Shown here: piece after piece, positions 24,879 to 33,792 of the stretch | How the letters are laid out: every line of letters begins with the position of its first letter | How positions within the stretch are numbered: position 1 is the stretch's first letter | NCBI RefSeq assembly: GCF_900107145.1 | Contig: NZ_FNOW01000023.1 | Location: 1 to 45,812 of the forward strand | Direction of reading: 5' to 3' | Source of the DNA: Allochromatium warmingii | Lineage (GTDB): Bacteria; Pseudomonadota; Gammaproteobacteria; Chromatiales; Chromatiaceae | DNA: 45,812 nt | The notes under the pieces: model-generated | What the model saw: the letters and a program-made list of their open reading frames with translations, nothing else | Database searches by the model: none | What the model was told of the DNA's origin: nothing | Made by a program: the position numbers and the translations under genes

Positions 24879-27179
24879 CTAATCACCTGCTGCCGTCTCA
24901 GATTCAGCAATCGGTTCACGATAACCGCAGTCTTTTTGCGGACAGACTTTCATTGCACCCTGACTTTTGGTGACTTTCAGCGTCAACACTGGCCAATTAC
25001 AGTGCGGGCACGCTTCAGCTAATGGCGTATCCCACACAGCATAATCGCATTTTGGATAGGTCGAGCAGGAATAAAAGAGCTTACCGCGCCGCGATTTTTT
25101 CTTTTGCAATGTCCCCTGACCACATTTCGGACAGGTGACGCCGGTATCTTCCGGTTTATCCAGCGGCTCAATATGCTTGCATTTCGGATAAGCACTACAG
25201 CCAATGAATTTACCATAGCGCCCATGTTTAATTTCCAGCGTCGATCCGCACAGCGGACAGGCCCGCCCTTCAATAATTTCAGGCGCGTTGCGTTCAGGTT
25301 TATTTGGATCAAGATCGCGGGTGTAATCACATTCAGGATATTGCGTGCAGCCAATGAAGCGCCCATTACGCCCGAGGCGAATTGCCAGCGGCCCGCCGCA
25401 TTTCGGACAGGCTTCTTCAATACGCTCTTGCGTCACATCACTGCGTTTTACATGCTCTTGCGTATGATCGACGCGCTCTTTAAATGGCTGCCAAAACCGC
25501 TCTAAGAGCGGAATCCATTCAGCTTCACCACGCGAGACGGCATCTAAATCATCTTCTAAGCGTGCAGTGAAATCATAATCAACATAAGCAGTAAAATATT
25601 CGGTCAAAAAGCGATTCACCACGCGCCCAACATCAGTCGGCACAAACCGCTTTTTATCGAGAATGACATATTCGCGATCTTGCAGCGTAGAAATAATTGA
25701 CGCATAGGTTGAGGGTCGCCCGATGCCAAATTCTTCCAATGCTTTAACTAAACTCGCTTCGCTATAACGCGGTGGGGGTTCAGTAAAATGCTGTTCGGGA
25801 CGAATTGCTAACAGTGCAATACGTTCGCCAATCTGCATTTCTGGAAGCATTCGGTCTTCGTCATCATCTGCGCCCTGCGCATCATCGCGCCCTTCTAAAT
25901 ACACGCGCATAAACCCCGGCTCAACAACCATTGATCCGGTGGCGCGGAGTAGAGTGCCCGCACCGGCGCTAAAATCAACCGCGACCTGATTGATGAGCGC
26001 GTGCGCCATTTGACAGGCCAGCGTGCGTTTCCAGATCAATTCATAGAGCTTAAATTGTTCCACGGCAAGATGCGCTTTCACCGACGCTGGATCACGTCGA
26101 ATCGAAGTCGGGCGAATAGCCTCATGCGCTTCTTGGGCATTTTTGGCTTTGGTTTTAAATAAGCGCGGCGTTTCGGGTAATTCAGCGGCGCTGTAACGCT
26201 CTAAAATATAGTCGCGGATTTCGGCAATCGCTTCTTGGGCTAAATTCACCGAATCTGTGCGCATATAGGTAATTAAACCGACTGCGCCCGAGCCAACATC
26301 AACGCCTTCATATAATTGCTGGGCGATGCGCATGGTACGCTGCGCGGTAAATCCGAGTTTACGTGCCGCTTCTTGCTGCAATGTTGAAGTAATAAAAGGG
26401 GGCGCAGGTTGGCGTTTGCGCTGTTTGCGCTCGACCTGTTCAACAGTCAGCCAACCATTCGCGGCTATTTCTAGCGCGGTTTTAACCGCTGTGGCGCGGG
26501 CTTCATCAGTGATGGTGAATTGTTCGACTTTTTCACCGCCAAATTGCGTCAAGCGGGCAATTAAGGCACGTTCGGCTTTAATCGCATCGGCTTCAATTGT
26601 CCAATATTCGCGCTGCACAAAGGCGTCGATTTCGGTTTCGCGTTCGCAAATCAAACGCAAGGCCGGACTTTGCACCCGCCCAGCGGATAATCCGCGCCGA
26701 ATTTTGCGCCAGAGCAGCGGCGAGAGATTAAAACCGACCAAATAATCCAATGCGCGACGCGCTTGTTGCGCATTCACTAAGTCATAAGAAATTTGGCGCG
26801 GATGGGCAATGGCGTCTTGTACGGCACGTTTGGTGATTTCATTAAACACCACGCGATGCACGGGTTTATCACCAAGCTGCCGCCGACTTTTGAGCAATTC
26901 GTGAATATGCCAAGAAATCGCCTCACCTTCGCGGTCAGGGTCAGTGGCTAAATACAGCGCCTCGCACTCTTTGAGCTTTTTGGCAATGGTTTGAACGTGT
27001 TTTTCATTGCGCTCGATGATCTGGTATTTCATCGCAAAGCCCTGCGTGGGATCGACTGCGCCTTCTTTGGGCACCAGATCGCGCACATGGCCATAGGAGG
27101 CGACAACCTCGAAACTTGGCCCGAGGTATTTTTTGATGGTTTTGGCTTTAGCCGGGGATTCGACGATGACGAGATTCAT
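24879..27179 (-). CDS. topA: DNA topoisomerase I
   Basis: A 766-residue type IA topoisomerase that relaxes negative supercoils. The TOPRIM domain starts at residue 1 (NLVIVESPAKAKTIKKYLG) and has the acidic triad region ATDPDREGEAISWH. The active-site Tyr305 is in LITYMRTDSVN, and RLSAGRVQSPALRLI is also conserved. The C-terminus carries four cysteine zinc-binding modules (CPKCGGPL...CTQYPEC, CPLCGSTL...CSAYPKC, CPKCGQGT...CSTYPKC, CPHCNWP...CPQKDCG). The start ATG 27177-27179 sits directly before the TOPRIM motif; an upstream in-frame extension to 27257 is not family-like. smg and dprA precede it on the same strand, as in many gammaproteobacteria. Confidence 0.96.
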   Translation of the reverse strand: MNLVIVESPAKAKTIKKYLGPSFEVVASYGHVRDLVPKEGAVDPTQGFAMKYQIIERNEKHVQTIAKKLKECEALYLATDPDREGEAISWHIHELLKSRRQLGDKPVHRVVFNEITKRAVQDAIAHPRQISYDLVNAQQARRALDYLVGFNLSPLLWRKIRRGLSAGRVQSPALRLICERETEIDAFVQREYWTIEADAIKAERALIARLTQFGGEKVEQFTITDEARATAVKTALEIAANGWLTVEQVERKQRKRQPAPPFITSTLQQEAARKLGFTAQRTMRIAQQLYEGVDVGSGAVGLITYMRTDSVNLAQEAIAEIRDYILERYSAAELPETPRLFKTKAKNAQEAHEAIRPTSIRRDPASVKAHLAVEQFKLYELIWKRTLACQMAHALINQVAVDFSAGAGTLLRATGSMVVEPGFMRVYLEGRDDAQGADDDEDRMLPEMQIGERIALLAIRPEQHFTEPPPRYSEASLVKALEEFGIGRPSTYASIISTLQDREYVILDKKRFVPTDVGRVVNRFLTEYFTAYVDYDFTARLEDDLDAVSRGEAEWIPLLERFWQPFKERVDHTQEHVKRSDVTQERIEEACPKCGGPLAIRLGRNGRFIGCTQYPECDYTRDLDPNKPERNAPEIIEGRACPLCGSTLEIKHGRYGKFIGCSAYPKCKHIEPLDKPEDTGVTCPKCGQGTLQKKKSRRGKLFYSCSTYPKCDYAVWDTPLAEACPHCNWPVLTLKVTKSQGAMKVCPQKDCGYREPIAESETAAGD

Positions 27180-27265
27180 GCAGAACGGTTGGCGTGTGCT
27201 CGGGTGGTGATAAAGAGGCGCGGCAGAATCAATGCACTTAATCAATGCAACAATCAATACAAGAT

Positions 27266-27742
27266 TTAATGCAAATAAACGGGTTCTTCAGCGTAGAGCA
27301 TTTCTTCGAGTTGATCGAAGGCTTCTTCCCGTCCCGGACGATTCATTAGCACCAGCAGCGCGACCCATTTGACTTCTTCCACTAAAACCTGTGGATGGTC
27401 AATCGCTAATAACCGATCAATCACCAGCTCGCGGCTGATCGGATCTAAAATACCGCTGTGCTCTAATGACATGAGCATACCGCGTGCTTCAAGATCGAGC
27501 TTTTCGCATTCTTGTTCGCTGTAAATCCGAATCGATTCACTGAGTGGCGCATGTTCGTGGGCCGCTTCCACACCGAGCGCCAATTCATCAAGCCAATGGA
27601 GTGCCTTGTCAATTTCGCTTTGTGAAAAGCCGGCTTGGCTCAATTCATCTTCCAAATCGCTTTGCGCGACCGGCGGTTGTTGTTCGCCATCCATGTAATG
27701 TTCGTAGAGATAAATCAGGACATCGACCATGTTTTCGTTCAT
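27266..27742 (-). CDS. smg: Smg protein (DUF494)
   Basis: A 158-residue acidic cytoplasmic protein starting MNENMVDVLIYLYEHYMDG and containing LEDELSQAGFSQSEIDKALHWL, then RIYSEQECEKLDLEARG and LLAIDHPQVLVEEVKWVAL. This is the pattern and length of Smg/DUF494, a gammaproteobacterial and betaproteobacterial protein of unclear role that is usually found beside dprA. Here too dprA is directly upstream and topA directly downstream. An ATG two codons earlier (27748) is equally possible. Confidence 0.92.
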   Translation of the reverse strand: MNENMVDVLIYLYEHYMDGEQQPPVAQSDLEDELSQAGFSQSEIDKALHWLDELALGVEAAHEHAPLSESIRIYSEQECEKLDLEARGMLMSLEHSGILDPISRELVIDRLLAIDHPQVLVEEVKWVALLVLMNRPGREEAFDQLEEMLYAEEPVYLH

Positions 27743-27811
27743 CGTCATTACTCAATGGATGGAATCAACCAAAAGCTGACTAATCAGGGTGACAGGCGCA
27801 CCGCGACGCGC

Positions 27812-29032
27812 TTAAGTGGCGCTGGAAACGCGAGCATAACGGCCACCCGGCAGGCATGATACATGACCCTCTAGCTCTAAGAGCAACAGCATCGCCGAAA
27901 TCTGCTCCACCGCCCAGCCGGTGCGCTCGGTCAGCTCGTCGAGATTGGCTGGATCATGCCCGAGTGTCTGCAACAACTGCGCCTGTTCCGGTGACAGCGG
28001 CGTTGTGGGCACAAGTGGCGGCTGGGCGCTCGCGCTGATGGTCATGGGGCTGGAGTTCGAGCGGTTCGCGCTGCGCGTACTCAGCGCCGGACGCTCGGCG
28101 GCAGTCAGCTCGGCACGTAAACGCGGGGCCAGTTCCGCCAAAATGTCATCCGGTTCTTCGACCAGCTTGGCCCCATCGCGGATGAGCGCATGACAGCCCC
28201 GCGCCAGCGGATTGCGAATCGAGCCGGGGATGGCGAACACCTCGCGTCCGTGCTCCAGCGCCAGCCGCGCTGTAATCAATGAGCCGCTGTTGAGCGCCGC
28301 TTCAGTGACCAGCACGCCGAGACTCAGGCCGCTAATCAGCCGATTGCGCCGTGGAAAATTCCGCGCCAGCGGCCCGGTGCCGGGCGGCAGTTCGCTGACC
28401 ATCACGCCGCGTTCGACCAGCCGTCGCGCTAAATCGCGGTGCTCGGCGGGATAGACCTGATCTGGCCCGGTGCCCAGCACGGCGATACTGGCACCGCGTT
28501 CGAGCGCCGCGCTATGGGCCGCGCCATCGACGCCGACCGCCAATCCACTGGTGATAATCAAGCCTTGCTCGGCCAGCCAGCGGGCAAAGCTGGCGGTGAT
28601 CTCGCGTCCGGCGGCGCTGGGATTGCGGCTGCCGACAATGGCAAGCTGTGGCTCGGCAAGCCACGCGACCTGACCGCGTGCATAGAGCACCGGCGGCGGA
28701 TCGGCGATCTCGGCCAGTTGTGGCGGATAGCGCGGGTCGATCAGGGTAATCAGATGCGCTTCGGGACGCTTGGCCCAAGCGAAAATCGGCGCGAGCTGGT
28801 CGGGATCGGGGCGTTTGAGCGCGGCGATGGTGTCGGGCTTGAGGCCGCTATTGGCAAGCTGTGTGTCACGGGCCGCGAGCACCGCGCTTGGTGAGCCGAA
28901 CTGCTCCAGCAGGCGCAAAAAAGTGCGCGGCCCGATACGCGGCGCAAGGCTTAGGGTCAGCCAATCGCGCACCGCTGCATCTTCCGAGGCATCCGGCGCA
29001 GCAGGTGGCGGATCAAACTGGAGGGGGGGCAA
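27812..29032 (-). CDS. dprA: DNA-processing protein DprA
   Basis: A 406-residue protein of the DprA/Smf family, which loads RecA on incoming single-stranded DNA during transformation. A short N-terminal helix-hairpin region (LSLAPRIGPRTFLRLLEQFG) precedes the Rossmann-like core: YPPQLAEIADPPPVLYARG, IVGSRNPSAAGREITA, LITSGLAVGVDGAAHSAALE, VYPAEHRDL and FPRRNRLISGLSLGVLVTEA. The C-terminal winged-helix (DML1-like) domain is EQISAMLLLLELEGHVSCLP. The start ATG 29032 overlaps the end of the LysM gene by about 20 bases, so the two are probably cotranscribed. No com genes are nearby to show natural competence. Confidence 0.94.
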   Translation of the reverse strand: MPPLQFDPPPAAPDASEDAAVRDWLTLSLAPRIGPRTFLRLLEQFGSPSAVLAARDTQLANSGLKPDTIAALKRPDPDQLAPIFAWAKRPEAHLITLIDPRYPPQLAEIADPPPVLYARGQVAWLAEPQLAIVGSRNPSAAGREITASFARWLAEQGLIITSGLAVGVDGAAHSAALERGASIAVLGTGPDQVYPAEHRDLARRLVERGVMVSELPPGTGPLARNFPRRNRLISGLSLGVLVTEAALNSGSLITARLALEHGREVFAIPGSIRNPLARGCHALIRDGAKLVEEPDDILAELAPRLRAELTAAERPALSTRSANRSNSSPMTISASAQPPLVPTTPLSPEQAQLLQTLGHDPANLDELTERTGWAVEQISAMLLLLELEGHVSCLPGGRYARVSSAT

Positions 29033-30218
29033 TCCAGTCGCCTACTTGCAGTGCGCGGGTGGCACGTAGAATCAGCGCAAAACTGACGCGCTCAAAGGTC
29101 TTAAACACCATCAGCTCGCCAGCTGGCTCGAAGGGTTTGACATAGGCGGCGGTACTGCGCTGAAACTCAGGATGTTTGGCAAAGCTCGAATCTGGTGTGC
29201 GCGGCTCGTCGCTCCAGCCAGTAAAGCTATATTCGCGCCCGTACCAAAATGATGTCGATGCCGGGCTATCCATCAGCCAATCCGAATCAGCGATGCCGGT
29301 GCGCACCTCATCGCGTTCGCGCTGCCCACCGGCAAACACGGTAAACACATGCCCGGGTTCAATCCGATCCCGACTGCCGCGATCCACAATCACGACATCA
29401 TATTGTCCGATCTGTGATATCCCGTTCATTACCGAGAGAATCCGCCCCCGCGCACCAGCAGGTGCGGGACGTGGCAAAAAATCGACGAATGGCTGTTCAT
29501 TTTTAGCCGGAATCACCCGATCCCCGATCATCACTTCGCGTGCCGCTTGCGTCACGCGCAACCGTGCCGGATCGCCGGTGCGCTCTAACTCAGCATTGCC
29601 GACAAAGGTTGCCGCATGACCGAGCACCTGATCGGGGTCATCAAAGGCCGTCAGCGGCTCGCCCGGACGCAGAATCTGAAAGTGCTTAACGGCCTCAGAG
29701 CGAATTTTGCGCACATAGATCGCATCATGGAGACCGGCGACAAGATGTTCATCAGGAAAGCCGACAACATAGGACGCCCGTTTCAGATCATTGGATTCAG
29801 CAACATAGGGTTGCGTCAGAAAGGGCGCGATCACATTGAGGCGAATCGTTGGAATCGGCGCACTCACCGCCTCGCTACGCACCTGCGGACTGAGCTTGAC
29901 CACACGCGGCCCGCCGCGTCGCTCGGCGCGGGTGATGACCGGCTGGCCGTCGATCTGCGTCAACATCAGCGTATCGCCCGGATAGATGCGGTCAGGATCG
30001 GCGAGATCGGGATTGGCCCGCCAGACGGCTGACCAGCGCCAGGGATCACGCAAAAACTGTCCAGCGATGTCCCAGAGCGTGTCACCCGAGCGCACGGTAT
30101 AGGTCGTCGGCGCACCCGCAGCCAGCTCAACGGCAAAAACGTTTGGTGTTACGACTACAAGTGCAGCGAGCAACCCAGATAAACCGACCCAAACGAAAGA
30201 GCGTGACAGGGTGCGCAT
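29013..30218 (-). CDS. Exported LysM-domain protein
   Basis: A 401-residue envelope protein. Signal peptide residues 1-28 (basic start, GLSGLLAALVVVTPNVFA). One LysM peptidoglycan-binding domain: TYTVRSGDTLWDIAGQFLRD, then PWRWSAVWRANPDLADPD and IYPGDTL. The remaining 300 residues (AERRGGPRVVKLSP, IVDRGSRDRIEPGHVFTVFA) are of the kind seen in LysM proteins next to dprA in gammaproteobacteria. Start ATG 30216-30218 has GGAGAG four bases upstream. It diverges from def across a short gap. Cell-wall maintenance is a fair guess; no catalytic motif is visible. Confidence 0.88.
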   Translation of the reverse strand: MRTLSRSFVWVGLSGLLAALVVVTPNVFAVELAAGAPTTYTVRSGDTLWDIAGQFLRDPWRWSAVWRANPDLADPDRIYPGDTLMLTQIDGQPVITRAERRGGPRVVKLSPQVRSEAVSAPIPTIRLNVIAPFLTQPYVAESNDLKRASYVVGFPDEHLVAGLHDAIYVRKIRSEAVKHFQILRPGEPLTAFDDPDQVLGHAATFVGNAELERTGDPARLRVTQAAREVMIGDRVIPAKNEQPFVDFLPRPAPAGARGRILSVMNGISQIGQYDVVIVDRGSRDRIEPGHVFTVFAGGQRERDEVRTGIADSDWLMDSPASTSFWYGREYSFTGWSDEPRTPDSSFAKHPEFQRSTAAYVKPFEPAGELMVFKTFERVSFALILRATRALQVGDWIAPPPV

Positions 30219-30345
30219 GGTCTCTCCACAATGGGATGTAGTATCCTGAAGATAATCAGTCCAAATAGTAGCGCACACCGCTGCCCCGCGACCACCTGTA
30301 GACCTTCAGCCTCATTCCTACCATTCATCTCTTAATCGTATTCGC

Positions 30346-30900
30346 ATGGCCATACTCGATATTCTCACCTTTCCCGATCCGCGCCTGCGCCAAAAAGCGC
30401 GGCCTGTTGCCGAGGTTAATGATTCAGTTCGGCAACTCATCGACGATATGCTCGAAACCATGTATGCCGCCCCCGGCATTGGCTTGGCAGCCACGCAGGT
30501 CGATGTGCAGCGGCAAATCATCGTCATTGATATTTCGGAAAACAAAGACGCGCCACTGTGCCTGATCAATCCACGCTTGCTTACCCGCGAGGGCAGCGAG
30601 CAGAGGGATGAGGGCTGTTTATCAGTTCCCGGTTTTTTTGAGACCGTCACCCGCGCCGAGCGCGTCACGGTTGCGGCACTTGACCGCGACGGCCAGCCGT
30701 TTGAGCTGGAAGCCGATGGCCTGCTGGCTGTCTGCATTCAACACGAGCTGGATCATCTTGACGGCAAGCTGTTCGTCGATCACATCTCGATCATCAAGCG
30801 CCAGCGCATTCGCCATAAGCTCGAAAAGCAGCGCAAAGAGCGCCAGCAGGCCGATGCCGACCGCGATGGCACGGCGCACGCTCGCCGTCGTGCGATCTGA
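30346..30900 (+). CDS. def: Peptide deformylase
   Basis: A 184-residue metalloenzyme that removes the formyl group from nascent N-formylmethionine. All three motifs are present: GIGLAATQ (44-51), EGCLSVP with metal-ligand Cys91, and HELDHLDG with His133, His137 and the catalytic Glu134. The basic C-terminal tail ([15 protein letters not shown]) is long. Start ATG 30346. It is the first gene of the def-fmt-rsmB run, with fmt 21 bases downstream, and diverges from the LysM gene. Confidence 0.96.
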   Translation: MAILDILTFPDPRLRQKARPVAEVNDSVRQLIDDMLETMYAAPGIGLAATQVDVQRQIIVIDISENKDAPLCLINPRLLTREGSEQRDEGCLSVPGFFETVTRAERVTVAALDRDGQPFELEADGLLAVCIQHELDHLDGKLFVDHISIIKRQRIRHKLEKQRKERQQADADRDGTAHARRRAI

Positions 30901-30921
30901 CGCTGCTGGATACTCATACCA

Positions 30922-31881
30922 ATGCCTCCCTTGCGCCTGATATTTGCCGGTACGCCGGAGTTTGCCGTTCCCTGTCTCACCGCACTTTTAGAGGCGGGAC
31001 AGACTGTGATCGGCGTGTATACGCAACCTGACCGCCCCGCCGGACGCGGCCGCCAGCTCCAGATGAGTCCGGTAAAAACCGCCGCGCTCGCTCAGGGTTT
31101 GCCGGTTTATCAACCCGAAAGCCTGAAGCGCGATCCCGAAGCGGTGGCCGCGCTTCAGGCACTGGGCGCGGATCTGATGGTGGTGGTCGCCTATGGACTG
31201 CTGCTGCCGCAAGCGGTACTCGCTGCGCCGCGTTTGGGCTGCGTCAATGTCCATGCGTCCTTGCTCCCGCGCTGGCGCGGCGCGGCTCCGATTCAACGGG
31301 CGATGCTCGCCGGTGATGCGGAAACCGGAATCTGCATCATGCGCATGGAAGCCGGCTTAGATACTGGGCCGGTCTATCATCGGATCTCGACCCCCATTGA
31401 TGCGCAGATGAGCGGCGGCCAGTTGCATGATCGGCTCGCGGCACTCGGCGCACAGGCATTGCTTGAGGCACTGCCGGAGATTGCCGCCGGATCGCGTGCC
31501 CCGGAGCCGCAGGATGATCGCCAAGCGACCTATGCGCACAAGCTCACCAAAGATGAAGCGGCAATCGACTGGCAGCAACCGGCGGCGCTGATTGCGCGGC
31601 AAGTGCGGGCCTTTGATCCCTGGCCGGTGGCTTACACGCAACTCGATGGGGCTACGGTGCGCATCTGGTCAGCCGAAGTCGAAATCGAAACCGAAACCGC
31701 CGCGCAACCCGCGCATATCCTGCCCGGAACCGTGCTCACCGCCGAGCGGCGCGGAATCCGCGTGGCCACCGGCAGCGGTGTGCTGCGTCTGACTCGTCTG
31801 CAACCGCCGGGCAAAAAGCCTATGAGCGCCGCAGAGTATTTGAATGCTCGTCAGTTAGAGGGTGCGCGTTTTGGCTGCTGA
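30922..31881 (+). CDS. fmt: Methionyl-tRNA formyltransferase
   Basis: A 319-residue enzyme that formylates Met-tRNA(fMet) with 10-formyl-tetrahydrofolate. Motifs: LRLIFAGTPEFAVPCL at the N-terminus, GVYTQPDRPAGRGR, the folate and catalytic region VNVHASLLPRWRGAAPIQRA with the conserved His and Asn, and MRMEAGLDTGPVY. The C-terminal OB-like tRNA-binding domain runs from about residue 205 (AIDWQQPAALIARQVRAFDP). Length is normal. The end overlaps rsmB by 20 bases. Confidence 0.96.
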   Translation: MPPLRLIFAGTPEFAVPCLTALLEAGQTVIGVYTQPDRPAGRGRQLQMSPVKTAALAQGLPVYQPESLKRDPEAVAALQALGADLMVVVAYGLLLPQAVLAAPRLGCVNVHASLLPRWRGAAPIQRAMLAGDAETGICIMRMEAGLDTGPVYHRISTPIDAQMSGGQLHDRLAALGAQALLEALPEIAAGSRAPEPQDDRQATYAHKLTKDEAAIDWQQPAALIARQVRAFDPWPVAYTQLDGATVRIWSAEVEIETETAAQPAHILPGTVLTAERRGIRVATGSGVLRLTRLQPPGKKPMSAAEYLNARQLEGARFGC

Positions 31882-33223
31882 ACGGTTTGCTTCCTCCTCT
31901 CGCGCCCCAATGGTGCCCGGTGCTGAAGCGCGGGCAGCAGCGGCCCGTGCGCTTCATGCCGTGCTGAATCGCGGTCAATCGCTCTCGCGCTTGCTGCACA
32001 ATGATCCGACGCGCCGCACGCTGGTCGATCAAGCTCTGATTCAGGAAATGGTCTACGGCGCACTGCGTGTGCTACCGCGTCTGCGGCTGTTTGCTGACCA
32101 GTTGCTCGACCGCCCGCTCAAACCGCGTGACAACGATGTTCAAGCCCTGATTTTGATTGGACTTTATCAACTCAGCGCGATGCAGACACCGCCTCATGCG
32201 GCGGTCTCGGCGACGGTCGGGGCCACGCGCCTGCTTGGAAAACCGACGCTGGCCGGATTGGTCAATGCGTTGTTGCGGCGGTTTTTGCGCGAACATGAAA
32301 CCCTGTCGGAAGCGATTGCGACCGACCCGGCAGCCCAGTGGCTCTGTCCCGCTTGGTTACGTGAACGGGTGCAAGCTGACTGGCCGGATGACTGGGAAGC
32401 GATCTTGCTGGCCAGTAATACCCGTGCGCCGATGGCGGTGCGCGTCAATTCGTTGCGCATCAGCCGTGATGACTATTTAGCCGAACTGGACGCGGCGGGC
32501 TTGGCAGCGCATCCGCTTGCCGGACTCGACAGCGGCGTGCAGCTTGAGCAGCCGTGTGCGATGCGCAATCTGCCCGGTTTTGCGGCGGGGCGGGTGTCGA
32601 TTCAGGACAGCGGCGCACAATTAGCCGCGCAGTTACTCGATGCCCAGCCGGGCGAACGGGTGCTCGATGCCTGTGCCGCGCCCGGCGGTAAAACAGCGGC
32701 GATCTTGGAGCGGGCGGGCAATGCGCTCGATTTGATCGCGCTCGACAGTGATCCCACACGCCTGACGACGGTGCATTCGACGCTGCGCCGTTTGGGATTA
32801 AACGCACAGGTGCAGGTCGGCGATGTCACCGCGCCTCAGGGTGAGTGGACAGAACGCCCATTCGACCGGATGTTGCTCGATGTGCCCTGTTCGGCGACCG
32901 GCGTGATGCGGCGGCATCCCGATATTAAATGGCTGCGGCGACCCGATGACATCGCGGCGCTGGCTGCGACCCAGACGCAGATTCTGGAGGCACTCTGGCC
33001 GTTGCTGAAAGCCGGTGGCACCCTGCTGTATGCCACCTGTTCGCTGTTTGATGAAGAAAACGCTGCGCAAATCAATGCCTTTCTCGCCCGTCACACTGAT
33101 GCGCGGGCAGTGGCGCTGCCGACTGATTGGGGTCAGATACGCGCCTGCGGTCGGCAACTGCTGCCGACGGAACACGGACATGACGGCTTTTTCTATGCGC
33201 GGCTCATCAAGGATGGGACTTGA
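31862..33223 (+). CDS. rsmB: 16S rRNA (cytosine-967-C5)-methyltransferase RsmB
   Basis: A 453-residue methyltransferase of the NOL1/NOP2/Sun family. The N-terminal NusB-like RNA-binding domain is AEARAAAARALHAVLNRGQS to LIGLYQLSAM. The catalytic domain has VLDACAAPGGKTAAILE (SAM binding), DVPCSATGVMRRHPDIKWLR with one catalytic Cys, and LLYATCSLFDEENAAQI with the other. The start is a GTG at 31862 inside the fmt gene; a somewhat later start is possible. The end abuts DUF4390 in a TGATG junction, so the genes are translationally coupled. Confidence 0.95.
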   Translation: MRVLAAERFASSSRAPMVPGAEARAAAARALHAVLNRGQSLSRLLHNDPTRRTLVDQALIQEMVYGALRVLPRLRLFADQLLDRPLKPRDNDVQALILIGLYQLSAMQTPPHAAVSATVGATRLLGKPTLAGLVNALLRRFLREHETLSEAIATDPAAQWLCPAWLRERVQADWPDDWEAILLASNTRAPMAVRVNSLRISRDDYLAELDAAGLAAHPLAGLDSGVQLEQPCAMRNLPGFAAGRVSIQDSGAQLAAQLLDAQPGERVLDACAAPGGKTAAILERAGNALDLIALDSDPTRLTTVHSTLRRLGLNAQVQVGDVTAPQGEWTERPFDRMLLDVPCSATGVMRRHPDIKWLRRPDDIAALAATQTQILEALWPLLKAGGTLLYATCSLFDEENAAQINAFLARHTDARAVALPTDWGQIRACGRQLLPTEHGHDGFFYARLIKDGT

Positions 33224-33792
33224 TGCGCGGTTCGGTCTCCCGCCTCACGCTCACCGGCTTGCTCGGGGTGTTGCTAACGCTCTCGCTGGCGGCACAGGCC
33301 GACGCCGAGTTCAGCATTCGTCAGGCACAGGTGCGCGGCGATGGGGAGCAGCTACGATTTAATGCGCAGGTGGCCTTTGCGTTTAGCGAGCCGGTGCTCG
33401 AAGCCCTCGATCATGGTGTGCCGCTGACGCTGGTGTTTCAGCTTCAGGTGCGCCGCGCTGATGCCTGGCTCTGGGAAGAAAGCGTGCTCGATGAACAGCG
33501 CCGCTACACGATCCGCTATCGACCGCTGTCACAACGCTATGAAATCCACCGCGTGCCGCGTCCTGACGGGCGCGATTTCGTTTCGCGGGATGCGGCGATT
33601 CGCGCCCTCGGCGAGTTGAGCGATCAGGTGCTGATGCGCCGTGATCGGCTCGACCCGAATACCGATTATGTGTTGCAAATCAAGGTGTTTCTGGATATTG
33701 AGGAGCTACCGCTGCCCCTGCGTCCGATGGCCTATTTAACGCCGTCTTGGAATCTGTCGAGCGGCTGGACAACATGGCCTTTCAAACCTTGA
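33223..33792 (+). CDS. DUF4390 exported protein
   Basis: A 189-residue protein with a signal peptide (RLTLTGLLGVLLTLSLAAQADA) followed by a DUF4390 domain: FSIRQAQVRGDGEQLRFNAQ, GVPLTLVFQLQV, RYTIRYRPLSQRYEI and YVLQIKVFLDIEELPLPLRP, ending with YLTPSWNLSSGW. Function unknown. The family typically sits, as here, between rsmB and ntrY, and may supply a periplasmic partner for the kinase; that is inference. Start ATG 33223 overlaps the rsmB stop by one base. The 3' end overlaps ntrY by about 19 bases. Confidence 0.9.
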   Translation: MRGSVSRLTLTGLLGVLLTLSLAAQADAEFSIRQAQVRGDGEQLRFNAQVAFAFSEPVLEALDHGVPLTLVFQLQVRRADAWLWEESVLDEQRRYTIRYRPLSQRYEIHRVPRPDGRDFVSRDAAIRALGELSDQVLMRRDRLDPNTDYVLQIKVFLDIEELPLPLRPMAYLTPSWNLSSGWTTWPFKP